64,000 bases of DNA from Segniliparus rotundus DSM 44985 (GTDB lineage Bacteria; Actinomycetota; Actinomycetes; Mycobacteriales; Mycobacteriaceae): the NCBI RefSeq assembly GCF_000092825.1, contig NC_014168.1, positions 1,603,946-1,667,945 on the forward strand. Direction: 5' to 3'. Shown one piece after another: positions 27,903-36,162 of the stretch. Positions within the stretch are counted from its first letter, which is position 1. The number at the start of each line of letters is the position of its first letter. The notes beneath the pieces were generated by a model. It saw only the letters and a program-made list of their open reading frames with translations, had not been told where the DNA came from and did not search any database. Made by a program: the position numbers and the translations under genes.

Positions 27903-28825
27903 TCCGGGTCGGAACCCGAGGGAGTCTGCTCGCAACCACCCAAGCTGCGACGGTGCGCGACGCGATCCGCAGCCTCGGCGAGTCCGCCGAACTTGTGATT
28001 GTCGCCACAGTTGGCGACAAAAGCTCCGGTCCGATCACCGAAATCGGCGTCGGCGTGTTCACTTCCGCGCTGCGCGACGCCCTCATTGCCGGTGAGATCG
28101 ACATCGCCGTGCATTCCCTCAAAGACCTCCCCACAGCGCAAGACCCAAGGTTTTCCCTGGTCGCAGTGCCGGAGCGCGCAGATCCGTCCGACGTTCTCGT
28201 CAGCCGTTCCGGTTTGCCGCTCGCAGAGCTGCCCCCTGGCTCGACTGTGGGCACCGGAGCGCCGCGCCGCGCCGCCCAACTGCGCCTCGCACGAGCGGAC
28301 TTGGAAATTCAGCCGATACGAGGCAATCTAGATACCAGAATGCGTAAGGTTGCCACAGCAGAGTGCGACGCCATCGTGGTGGCGCGAGCGGGCCTTTTGC
28401 GACTCGGTCGAGAGCAGGAGGCGACTGAAGTCTTGCATCCGGCCGTCATGTTGCCGGCGCCAGGACAAGGCGCCCTCGCCGTTGAGTGCCGCTCCGACGC
28501 CCCCGCGTCCCTCACAGAGACCCTCGCGAAACTCGACCACGAGCATAGCCGAGCTGCTTCAGCGGCAGAACGGGCGGTGCTCGCCGAACTTTCCGCGGGC
28601 TGCTCCGGGCCGGTGGGAGCGCTCGCGCGGATGACTGGGCAGACCCTGCGCGTCGAAGCGTCGGTGATCGCGATCGACGGATCGCGATCAGTGCGCGCAC
28701 ACGCAGAAACCTCGGTGCTGGGCACGGAGCTGTTGAGTCAAGAGCAGCACGCGGTCGCCTTGGGCCGCCGCGTGGCCGAGTCGTTGCGTTCCATGGGAGC
28801 CATGGAACTCATTGGAGACGTATAG
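27899..28825 (+). CDS. hemC: Porphobilinogen deaminase (hydroxymethylbilane synthase)
   Basis: A 308-residue enzyme that polymerises four porphobilinogens into hydroxymethylbilane. It starts IRVGTRGSLLATTQ, has the catalytic Asp in VHSLKDLPT, the arginine-rich GTGAPRRAAQLR and IRGNLDTRMRK, and the dipyrromethane-cofactor cysteine, Cys235, in LSAGCSGPVG. The start is a TTG overlapping the hemA stop by 4 bp. Confidence 0.97.
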   Translation: MIRVGTRGSLLATTQAATVRDAIRSLGESAELVIVATVGDKSSGPITEIGVGVFTSALRDALIAGEIDIAVHSLKDLPTAQDPRFSLVAVPERADPSDVLVSRSGLPLAELPPGSTVGTGAPRRAAQLRLARADLEIQPIRGNLDTRMRKVATAECDAIVVARAGLLRLGREQEATEVLHPAVMLPAPGQGALAVECRSDAPASLTETLAKLDHEHSRAASAAERAVLAELSAGCSGPVGALARMTGQTLRVEASVIAIDGSRSVRAHAETSVLGTELLSQEQHAVALGRRVAESLRSMGAMELIGDV

Positions 28826-28860
28826 GGCCGCACAGGCCCGTTGTGACTGGAGAAAGCGTG

Positions 28861-30441
28861 ATGGACAAGAAGAAAACCGCGGGACGGGTCGTCTTCGTCG
28901 GCGCAGGGCCGGGCGACCCCGGCCTGCTGGCGTGGCGCGCTCGCGAGACCTTGATCGCAGCCTCCGTGGTCTTCGCGGACCCAGGCGTCCCACGGGAGAT
29001 CCTGTCGCTGATCGGCACCCGGAGCTCGGTGGACGAGGAAGGCCAGACCCTCTCGAAACCGGACCCGCTTGTGACCGTGCTGCCTGAGGAGATCGACTCC
29101 TCGGATGTGGTGAAGATGCTGCTGAACGAAGCGAAGAACGGCAACGACGTCGTCCGCCTGGTGGCTGGCGACCCAGGTTCGAGCGAGGAAGTGGTCGGGG
29201 AGCTCCTCGCGATCTCCCGCTCGCAAGCGCCGATGGACGTCATCCCCGGCGTCTCCGCGACGGCGGCTGCCCCGCTCTACGCGGGCATTCCGCTCGGATC
29301 GATCCACACGGAGGCCGACTTGCGCGGTGACGTGGACTGGAGCGCGCTCGCAAGCGCGCCCGGCTCGCTCGTGCTGAGCCTCACCGCCAAGCAGCTGGCC
29401 CCCACGGGCGCCGCGCTGATCGACCAAGGGCTGCCGCCGAACACCCCGGTCGCCATCACCTCCGCGGGCACCACGCGCACCCAGAAAACCCTTGAGTCCA
29501 CGCTCTCCGGCCTGTCGCAGATGGGAGCCGAGCTGCCAGCCCCGCTCGTGCTGACCGTCGGCAGGGTCGTCGGTCAGCGCTCGAAGCTCAACTGGTGGGA
29601 GAGCAGGGCGCTGTTCAGTTGGTCGGTGCTGGTGCCGCGCACCAAAGACCAAGCTGGCGAGATGTGCGAGCGGCTGGTCTCGCACGGCGCGATCCCGGTC
29701 GAAGTGCCGACCATCGCGGTGGAGCCAGCCCGCAGCCCCGCGCAGATGGAGCGCGCGGTGAAAGGCTTGGTCGACGGCCGCTACCAATGGGTGGTGTTCA
29801 CCTCCACGAACGCGGTGCGGGCGGTCTGGGAGAAGTTCAACGAGTTCGGCCTCGACGCCCGTGCGTTCTCGGGCGTGAAAATCGCCTGCGTCGGACCAGC
29901 GACCGCGAAGCGTGTCCGCGAGTTCGGCATCGAACCGGAGCTTGTGCCGGAAGGGGAGCAGTCCTCCCTCGGCCTCCTGGACGAATTCCCGCCCTATGAC
30001 GAAATTTTCGACCCGGTCAACCGGGTGCTGCTGCCCCGCGCCGACATCGCCACAGAGACCTTGACGGCAGGATTGCGCGACGGCGGCTGGGAGGTCGACG
30101 ACGTGACCGCGTACCGCACGGTGCGGGCTGCGCCGCCGCCGGCGGAGATCCGCGAGATGATTAAGACCGGCGGCTTCGACGCAGTGTGCTTCACCTCGTC
30201 CTCGACAGTTCGCAACCTCGTCGGCATCGCGGGCAAGCCCCATGCCCGCACGATCATCGCGTGCATCGGCCCGAAGACAGTGGAAACGGCGCAAGAGTTC
30301 GGCCTGCGGGTGGACGTGCAGCCCGAAGTCGCCTCGGCTCCCGCTCTGGTGGACGCGCTCGCGGAGCACGCTGCGAGGTTGCGCGCGGAAGGCGCTTTGC
30401 CGCCGCCCCGCAAGCGCTCCAGGCGCAGCAGCTCCAGATGA
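28861..30441 (+). CDS. hemD: HemD-type fusion: tetrapyrrole-methylase-like domain plus uroporphyrinogen-III synthase
   Basis: A 526-residue two-domain protein like mycobacterial Rv0511. Residues 1-240 resemble a uroporphyrinogen-III methyltransferase (FVGAGPGDPGLLAWRA, VRLVAGDPGSSEE, DVIPGVSATAAAPLYAGIPLG), but the glycine-rich SAM loop and the usual His-Arg after the last motif are altered, so methylation may be lost. Residues 255-526 are the uroporphyrinogen-III synthase that closes hydroxymethylbilane, with VVFTSTNAVRAVWEKF, VNRVLLPRADIATETL and VCFTSSSTVRNLVGIAG. The ATG at 28861 follows GGAGAAAG. It overlaps hemB by 4 bp. Confidence 0.93.
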   Translation: MDKKKTAGRVVFVGAGPGDPGLLAWRARETLIAASVVFADPGVPREILSLIGTRSSVDEEGQTLSKPDPLVTVLPEEIDSSDVVKMLLNEAKNGNDVVRLVAGDPGSSEEVVGELLAISRSQAPMDVIPGVSATAAAPLYAGIPLGSIHTEADLRGDVDWSALASAPGSLVLSLTAKQLAPTGAALIDQGLPPNTPVAITSAGTTRTQKTLESTLSGLSQMGAELPAPLVLTVGRVVGQRSKLNWWESRALFSWSVLVPRTKDQAGEMCERLVSHGAIPVEVPTIAVEPARSPAQMERAVKGLVDGRYQWVVFTSTNAVRAVWEKFNEFGLDARAFSGVKIACVGPATAKRVREFGIEPELVPEGEQSSLGLLDEFPPYDEIFDPVNRVLLPRADIATETLTAGLRDGGWEVDDVTAYRTVRAAPPPAEIREMIKTGGFDAVCFTSSSTVRNLVGIAGKPHARTIIACIGPKTVETAQEFGLRVDVQPEVASAPALVDALAEHAARLRAEGALPPPRKRSRRSSSR

Positions 30442-31436
30442 TCCGCCCTCGGCGCTCACGGGCCACCCCTGCTCTGCGCCGGCTCGCCGCGCAGACCCGG
30501 GTGAGCCCGGCGCAGCTGATCCTGCCGATGTTCGTCGCCGATGGCATCGCCGAGCCCAAGCCCATCGCCTCGATGCCCGGCGTTGTGCAGCACACCAGAG
30601 ACAGCTTGCGCAAAGCCGCAGAGGAAGCAGTGCGGGCTGGTGTCGGCGGCCTCATGCTCTTCGGCGTGCCGACAGCTGAGCACAAAGACAGCACAGGGTC
30701 GGCGGGCGTGGACCCAGACGGGATTTTGAACCGCGCCCTCGCCGATCTGCGCGACGACCTTGGCGACGCGACGGTGCTCATGGCGGACACCTGCCTTGAC
30801 GAGTTCACCGATCATGGCCATTGCGGCGTGCTCGGAGCCGACGGCGCAGGCCGAACTGTGGTCGACAACGACGCGACCCTCGCCCAATACACGGCGATGG
30901 CCCTGGCCCAGGCCGCCGCAGGAGCGCACGTCGTCGCGCCCAGCGGCATGATGGACGGCCAAGTCGGCGCGATCCGGGCTGCCCTGGACAGCGCTGGCAG
31001 AGACGACGTGCTGATCCTCGCCTACGCCGTGAAATACGCCTCAGCGTTCTACGGGCCGTTCCGTGAGGCGGTCGGCAGCTCCCTGGGCGTCTCTGGAGAA
31101 GGCGGGGGCGACCGTCGCACCTACCAGCTCGACACGGCCAACCGTCGCGAAGGGCTGCGAGAAGCGCGGCTCGACGCCGAAGAAGGCGCGGATTTCCTCA
31201 TGGTCAAGCCTGCGATGAGCTACTTGGACATAGTGCGCGAAGTCGCCGACTTGTCGCCGGTGCCCGTGTTCGCCTATCAGATCTCGGGCGAATACTCGAT
31301 GATTGTCGCCGCCGCCGAACGAGGATGGATCGACCGTGACGCGGCGGCTTTGGAATCGGTCACGAGCATTGTCCGAGCTGGCGCGGACAGCGTCCTCACG
31401 TATTTCGCCGTCGAACTCGCCCCTCGCCTCGGATGA
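30438..31436 (+). CDS. hemB: Delta-aminolevulinic acid dehydratase (porphobilinogen synthase)
   Basis: A 332-residue enzyme joining two 5-aminolevulinates into porphobilinogen. Both Schiff-base lysines are present: Lys199 in AYAVKYASAFYGPFR and Lys257 in LMVKPAMSYLD. The metal loop reads DTCLDEFTDHGHCG: Cys119 and Cys129 as in zinc enzymes, but Asp121 where zinc enzymes have the middle Cys. It overlaps hemD and aroE by 4 bp on each side. Confidence 0.97.
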   Translation: MIRPRRSRATPALRRLAAQTRVSPAQLILPMFVADGIAEPKPIASMPGVVQHTRDSLRKAAEEAVRAGVGGLMLFGVPTAEHKDSTGSAGVDPDGILNRALADLRDDLGDATVLMADTCLDEFTDHGHCGVLGADGAGRTVVDNDATLAQYTAMALAQAAAGAHVVAPSGMMDGQVGAIRAALDSAGRDDVLILAYAVKYASAFYGPFREAVGSSLGVSGEGGGDRRTYQLDTANRREGLREARLDAEEGADFLMVKPAMSYLDIVREVADLSPVPVFAYQISGEYSMIVAAAERGWIDRDAAALESVTSIVRAGADSVLTYFAVELAPRLG

Positions 31437-32263
31437 AAGCAGCTGTTCTCGGGAGCCCGATCGGGCACTCGCTGTCACCGGTGCTGCATATGGCCGCCTA
31501 TCGGGCGCTCGGGCTCGAGGATTGGACCTATGAGCGGATCGAGTGCGCCGCCGACCAGCTGCCAGAACTCGTCAGCGGGCTTTCCCCGGCGTGGGCGGGG
31601 CTGTCCGTCACCGCGCCGAACAAACTCGCCGCGCTCGCGTTCGCCGACACCCGCACCGAGCTCGCCGAGGCTGTCGGTTCGGCGAACACGCTTGTGCGCC
31701 AGGGGGGCGGCTGGCACGCGGACTGCACCGACGTGGACGGCGCCGTCGGCGCGTTGGGGGAGCTGGACATCGATCCGAGCGGCAAACCTGCCGTGGTGGT
31801 CGGTTCTGGCGGGACCAGTTTGCCTGTTGTCGCCGCGCTCGCCCGGCGCGGCATCCGTGAGGCTGTGGTGGTCTCACGCGACGAGAAACGCGCGTATCCG
31901 GCCCTCAGGCTCGCCAAAGCCTTTGGGCTCAGACCGCGCTGGATGGATCTGAACAGCCCGTACCTCGCGAAAGTCGCGGCCATCGCCGAAGTTGTGGTGA
32001 ACACGGTGCCCGCCGACGCTCTCGCGCCGTGGGCGCCCTCGTTGGCGCAGGCTTCGGCCGTGTTCGATGTGATCTACGACCCTTGGCCGACCACGCTCGC
32101 CCGACTTGCCGCGCAGGGCGGATCGCGAGTCGTCGGCGGCGATTCGATGCTCTTGCACCAAGCCTTCCGGCAAGTCGAGTGGTTCACCGGGCAACCGGCT
32201 CCCCAGGAGGCGATGCGCAGCGCTCTCTCGGCGGCGCTCGGCGCGCGGGCTCGCCGGGCCTAA
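31433..32263 (+). CDS. aroE: Shikimate dehydrogenase family protein
   Basis: A 276-residue NADP enzyme reducing 3-dehydroshikimate to shikimate in aromatic amino acid synthesis. The N-terminal substrate domain has LGSPIGHSLSPVLHMAAYRA and the catalytic lysine in SVTAPNKLAAL; WHADCTDVDG and the Rossmann loop VVGSGGTSLPVV follow, and the C-terminus has DVIYDPWPT and GGDSMLLHQA. The nucleotide loop GSGGTS is slightly unlike the usual GAGGA. It overlaps hemB by 4 bp, an unusual partner for a haem operon. A second aroE elsewhere is possible. Confidence 0.9.
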   Translation: MKAAVLGSPIGHSLSPVLHMAAYRALGLEDWTYERIECAADQLPELVSGLSPAWAGLSVTAPNKLAALAFADTRTELAEAVGSANTLVRQGGGWHADCTDVDGAVGALGELDIDPSGKPAVVVGSGGTSLPVVAALARRGIREAVVVSRDEKRAYPALRLAKAFGLRPRWMDLNSPYLAKVAAIAEVVVNTVPADALAPWAPSLAQASAVFDVIYDPWPTTLARLAAQGGSRVVGGDSMLLHQAFRQVEWFTGQPAPQEAMRSALSAALGARARRA

Positions 32264-32754
32264 GAGGTCGGCGCGGGCAGGGGGCCGTTGGCAGGCTCGG
32301 CCGGCGGGAAGACCTTGGTCTGTTTGCCATCGAGGATGAAGCCGTGGTCCACCTGGTAACAGGCGGTCATGGCTCCGTCCACGCCGCACGTCACACCGCG
32401 CCACGAGATCTTCGTCTTGTCCGGCAGCATGTTCGGTTCGTCTTCGAACTCTGGCGCGGGCTGGTTGTCCACGACGTTCCCCCGGACGTGGTTGGCCCCA
32501 GCGGGGGCTCCGTGCAGCGGGCCCCAGCACTCGTAGCTGTACGCGTCGACGTTGAGGAAGCAGCTCAGACCGCTCGGAGTCCGGAACTGCAAATGCAGGC
32601 CGCTGGCCGTGTCCCCGCCTGCGAGATACTCGCTCCAGGTCACCGGTTCGAAATTGTCGATATTCGGGAAGTCCGGCGGAGCGGCCTGCGCTGCGGGGGC
32701 GGCGAGAGCTGCGGCGGCGAGAACGGCACAAGGAAGGGGGAGTATCAGGCGCAC
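32260..32754 (-). CDS. Secreted protein of unknown function
   Basis: A 164-residue exported protein with a Sec signal peptide ending AAQA before APPDFPNIDNFEPV. The mature domain (about 137 residues) has four cysteines and aromatic-rich segments (GLHLQFRTPSGLSCFLN, YSYECWGPLHG, ISWRGVTCGVDGAMTACYQ), a pattern seen in small secreted actinobacterial proteins of unknown role. It converges on aroE with a 4-bp overlap of stop codons. Confidence 0.7.
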   Translation of the reverse strand: MRLILPLPCAVLAAAALAAPAAQAAPPDFPNIDNFEPVTWSEYLAGGDTASGLHLQFRTPSGLSCFLNVDAYSYECWGPLHGAPAGANHVRGNVVDNQPAPEFEDEPNMLPDKTKISWRGVTCGVDGAMTACYQVDHGFILDGKQTKVFPPAEPANGPLPAPTS

Positions 32755-32796
32755 GAAGTCAGCATAACCGGTGCGGTCCGCGGAACTCCGGAGCGC

Positions 32797-33243
32797 TCAC
32801 TCGTCTGATTCGAGGCGCAGGCTGATCGAGTTGATGCAGTAGCGCTGATCGGTCGGGGTGTCGTAGCCCTCGCCCGCGAAAACATGGCCGAGGTGGCTGC
32901 CGCAATTTCCGCACAGCACCTCCGTGCGAGCCCTGCCGAGGCTGCGGTCCTCGCGCTCAATGACAGCGTCTCCGGCGAGCGGGGTGAAAAAAGAAGGCCA
33001 GCCGCAATGCGAGTCGAACTTCGCCTCGCTGCGGAAAAGCTCCGCCCCGCAGGCCCGGCAGGAATACACGCCGACCGTGGTCGTGTCTGTGTACTCGCCG
33101 ACGAAGGGGCGCTCGGTGCCTGCCTCGCGGAGCACCTGGTACTCGCTCGGAGAAAGGCGCTCGCGCCACTGCTCCTCGCTGAGAGCTTCCGCCTCAGCTT
33201 TCGAGAGCTTGGGGCTTTGCGACGAGGTCGGCATCTGAGTCAT
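32797..33243 (-). CDS. msrB: Peptide-methionine (R)-S-oxide reductase
   Basis: A 148-residue enzyme that repairs methionine-R-sulfoxide. The two zinc-binding CxxC pairs are CRAC (Cys62, Cys65) and CGNC (Cys111, Cys114); the catalytic Cys136 is in RYCINSISL, and SHCGWPSFF and GSHLGHVF are family hallmarks. The start overlaps the end of aftC by 50 bp on the same strand, so the two are probably translated from one mRNA. Rv2673-Rv2674 have the same order. Confidence 0.96.
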   Translation of the reverse strand: MTQMPTSSQSPKLSKAEAEALSEEQWRERLSPSEYQVLREAGTERPFVGEYTDTTTVGVYSCRACGAELFRSEAKFDSHCGWPSFFTPLAGDAVIEREDRSLGRARTEVLCGNCGSHLGHVFAGEGYDTPTDQRYCINSISLRLESDE

Positions 33244-34525
33244 GCGTCAATGGTAATAGCTCTTCATCGTCTTCGGGCCGCTTCGCGATCCAGAGCGCCG
33301 CGAAAACGCCGACGATGAGGACCGTCCAGCCGAAGGTGAACTTCAGGTACTCGGCGTCCCGGCCTTTGGGGTACAAGAAGATCAGCAGATCCCTCGGCGG
33401 ATTCTCATGGTGCAGCGGCTGATTGAATTCCCAGAAATCCAAAGACATGCACCCGTAGAGGCCCAGCCACGGGGCCCAGGCGCGCATCGGCGATCGCGGG
33501 CGCACCACGCACAGCGCCATCGGCACGAGGAAGAGGGAGTAGTAGCCCTGGCCCAGCGAGCCGATCAGGAAGGTGGCCACGAGCGTCAGGCCCGCCGTCA
33601 TGGCGGCCCACAGCTGCAAATCCGTCCGCCGGAACCGCTGGTGCAGCCACCACAGGCTGATCAGGACAAGCGCGCCCAGAACCACGCGGACAACCGACAG
33701 GAGCCACGGAGCGACCCCGTAATAGGCGCCGACGCCTTGGATCGCGCTGTTGTAGTAATCCCTCGGCTTGCTGATGTACGGCACGACGTCGCTGTAGTAC
33801 TTGTCCGCGTCCACCGAGCACAGCTGGCCGATGACCAGCAGCACCGCTGGCAGGGCGAGCGCCACGACGAAAGTCTTCCACCAGCGGAGCAACAGCGGGA
33901 TGAGCAGCAGGGGGGCGAGGATCGGCTTCACCGCGAACGTCAGGCCGAGAACGGACCCGGCGAGCCACGGGCGGTTGTGCTTCACGCAGAGCAAGAAACC
34001 GGCCTCCGCGAGGAAGATGAAGCCGTTCACGTTGGTGAACGTCAGGGTGTTCGTGGCCGATTCGGTGAGGAAGACGGCGGCGAGCAAGGCAGGCGTCGCG
34101 AAGGAGCGCAACGGCAGTTCGAAGAATTTGAGCAGCAGCACGCAGGCCGCGATGATCGCCGCCGAGGTCGCGGCGATGAAGATGAGCCGCGCGGTGATCG
34201 GGTCGAAGTGCGTGATCGGGCAGAGCAGCAGCGTGCCGCTCGGCGCGTACAGGTAATGCGGCTCGACCTGGCCGAGGTTCTGCGTGTAGACCGGGCGGTG
34301 GTTCAAGAAAGCGAGCCCAGCCTGGTAGACGGGGGTGAAGTCGTCGGTGATGTGCTCGTTGACGGCAAGGATTATCGTGCGGTGCAGCACAGACATCACA
34401 GCGATGGGCCAGAGCGCGGCGTTGAGCGCTTTCGCGCCCGAGGAGTTCAGCCATTGCGGCGAGGGAAGCCGGTGGAGAGAGGACACCTGCGAACCATACT
34501 CACACGGGGACGGCGCGGGCAACAA
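33194..34525 (-). CDS. aftC: AftC-type arabinofuranosyltransferase (GT87)
   Basis: A polytopic membrane protein of about 443 residues. It carries ALWPIAVMSVLHRTI and ITDDFTPVYQAGLAF with the acidic pair characteristic of the GT-C fold, then VEPHYLYAPSGTLLL, TNTLTFTNVNGFIF, AVKPILAPLLLIPLL and LGQGYYSLFLVPMAL. This closely follows mycobacterial AftC, which uses decaprenyl-phospho-arabinose to add alpha-1,3 branches in arabinogalactan and lipoarabinomannan. It points to a mycolyl-arabinogalactan envelope. The TTG at 34525 is one base past the upstream stop; a GTG at 34486 is an equally possible start. Confidence 0.9.
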   Translation of the reverse strand: MLPAPSPCEYGSQVSSLHRLPSPQWLNSSGAKALNAALWPIAVMSVLHRTIILAVNEHITDDFTPVYQAGLAFLNHRPVYTQNLGQVEPHYLYAPSGTLLLCPITHFDPITARLIFIAATSAAIIAACVLLLKFFELPLRSFATPALLAAVFLTESATNTLTFTNVNGFIFLAEAGFLLCVKHNRPWLAGSVLGLTFAVKPILAPLLLIPLLLRWWKTFVVALALPAVLLVIGQLCSVDADKYYSDVVPYISKPRDYYNSAIQGVGAYYGVAPWLLSVVRVVLGALVLISLWWLHQRFRRTDLQLWAAMTAGLTLVATFLIGSLGQGYYSLFLVPMALCVVRPRSPMRAWAPWLGLYGCMSLDFWEFNQPLHHENPPRDLLIFLYPKGRDAEYLKFTFGWTVLIVGVFAALWIAKRPEDDEELLPLTHDSDADLVAKPQALES

Positions 34526-34526
34526 G

Positions 34527-36074
34527 CTAGGCCGGGCAGTAGAGCTCGGCGGCCTCAGGCCTGCCGGAGTTCAGGTATTTTTCCGCTGTGTCCTGCGCGC
34601 ACCGGGAGCGCAGCAGCGGCGAGTAGCCCAAGCCCTCCCACCCGACGAGTCCCAATGCGCCGTTCGCGAGGCCGACGAGGGCTTTGATCGGCCCCGGATC
34701 GGAAGACCCGACAATGGGGTTGCTCTTGGTGAACAGCGCGAGGACAGGGGCCGCGAAGCTCTTCGGCCCGTCCAATGTCTGCCCGCTCGGCCAGCCGGAG
34801 CAGGCCAACAAGGATTTCGCGACCACGTCGCCGACCAAAGGGTACTTGTCTTTGGCGCTCCAAGCTTGGGCGAGCTCCTTGGCGCGCTCCGGCGTCGGCT
34901 CCTCGCGCTGGTCGTTGCACCCAGCCAGGAACTGGCCGTCGGTGAACCGCTCCGACATCATCTCGCCGAACCGCGAGCCCAGCCCGTCCGGGTCGCTCAA
35001 CGTGTCGGCCAACGAGGTGACCGCGGCGGGCTGACCGGCGGGGTCCAGGGCCAGGACCGTGGCGATGTACTCGACCAGAAAGCTCTTGGACACGCTGCCG
35101 AGCTGGCCCGAGCCCGCCCGGCTGAGAAGCTCCTGGAGCTTCGCGTCCGGGTCCGGTCCGAGCGCGCAGCCCAGCGCTTTGCATTCGGCGGTGAAAGCGC
35201 GCAGAGCGGATTCAAGGCCGGCGGCGCGTTGCTCGCCGACAACTTCTGCCTCCGAGCCGTACGGCTGCGGGGAGTCCAACACGAGGCGGGCGATCTGGTC
35301 CGGGTGGTCGTGAGCGTAGGCGAGCGCCACAGAGGCCCCGTTCCCGACGCCGACCAGCGCGAGGCGGGCGACCTGCCAGGCGGCGCGCAGCGCCTCGATG
35401 TCCTCCTCCGAATGCCGGAGATCGAAGAACCCCGGCTCCGCCGAGAGATACTGCGGGCAGTCGCCGATGTATTGCCGCGCCTTTTCCGCGAGAGAGCCGA
35501 ACACGTCCGCGCCCGCGGTTTGGAACTGCATCTGGTCGACTATGGCGCGGCGCTCGTCAGCGCCGAGGGGGCCGCAATTGGCCGCCGGGGTGCTGTCCAG
35601 GCCGCGCCGGTCGACCGCGACGAGCGGATGCTCGGTGAGGGGGGAAGAAGCCGACGACGCGGCGAACGCCGCGAGATAGCGCGTGGACGCCACATCGGCG
35701 CCCGTGGTCAGCACGACCGGAGCCGCGTCCGGCTTTGTGACAGGGGTGCGCAGCCGGGCCAGCGACAGCGCGATGCTCGCGCCCCGGCGTTCCTGAGACG
35801 GCACGGTCAACGAGGCGCATTCGAGGACGACGCCGCGCGGCGGGGCCGGGAGATTGTCGGCCCCATCGAGCTGGCGGGCGCACTCACGCCACTTCAGATC
35901 GGTTTTCGGCGAATCGAACATCGGGATTCGCGGGCCGTTCTGGCCCTTCTGGTCCTGCGGCTTCTGCTGGTTGTACACCGGGAGTTTCGGCCCGCCGAGC
36001 GGACCTGTTCCGCATCCGGCGCAGACGCAGACCAGCGTCAAGGCGGCCAGCGCCGTCACGAGTCGTTGCCACAT
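34527..36074 (-). CDS. Exported alpha/beta-hydrolase lipoprotein, Rv2672-like, with altered nucleophile elbow
   Basis: A 515-residue lipoprotein; the signal peptide ends CAGC (anchor Cys21). The body matches the S33/TAP-type exported protease family seen as Rv2672: LKWRECARQ near the start, VVLTTGADVASTRY, HPLVAVDRRGLDSTP, then VARLALVGVGNGASVALAYA, and a TAP-like C-terminal part with repeated cysteines. In active relatives the elbow is GxSxG with a catalytic serine; here position 245 is Asn (GVGNGA). It may be inactive or use another residue. It lies upstream of aftC and msrB as in M. tuberculosis. The ATG at 36074 directly precedes the signal peptide. Confidence 0.82.
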   Translation of the reverse strand: MWQRLVTALAALTLVCVCAGCGTGPLGGPKLPVYNQQKPQDQKGQNGPRIPMFDSPKTDLKWRECARQLDGADNLPAPPRGVVLECASLTVPSQERRGASIALSLARLRTPVTKPDAAPVVLTTGADVASTRYLAAFAASSASSPLTEHPLVAVDRRGLDSTPAANCGPLGADERRAIVDQMQFQTAGADVFGSLAEKARQYIGDCPQYLSAEPGFFDLRHSEEDIEALRAAWQVARLALVGVGNGASVALAYAHDHPDQIARLVLDSPQPYGSEAEVVGEQRAAGLESALRAFTAECKALGCALGPDPDAKLQELLSRAGSGQLGSVSKSFLVEYIATVLALDPAGQPAAVTSLADTLSDPDGLGSRFGEMMSERFTDGQFLAGCNDQREEPTPERAKELAQAWSAKDKYPLVGDVVAKSLLACSGWPSGQTLDGPKSFAAPVLALFTKSNPIVGSSDPGPIKALVGLANGALGLVGWEGLGYSPLLRSRCAQDTAEKYLNSGRPEAAELYCPA

Positions 36075-36162
36075 GACAATCCACCTTACCTGGGCGAGCC
36101 GTTGTGAACTCGACCTCATACCTGCGGGCTCGGTTCGAAATGAGGAGCCTAGCAGCGCTACT

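Noticed and set aside
28738-30459. Minus-strand open frame of 573 codons
   Set aside because: It is antisense to hemD and has no motif.
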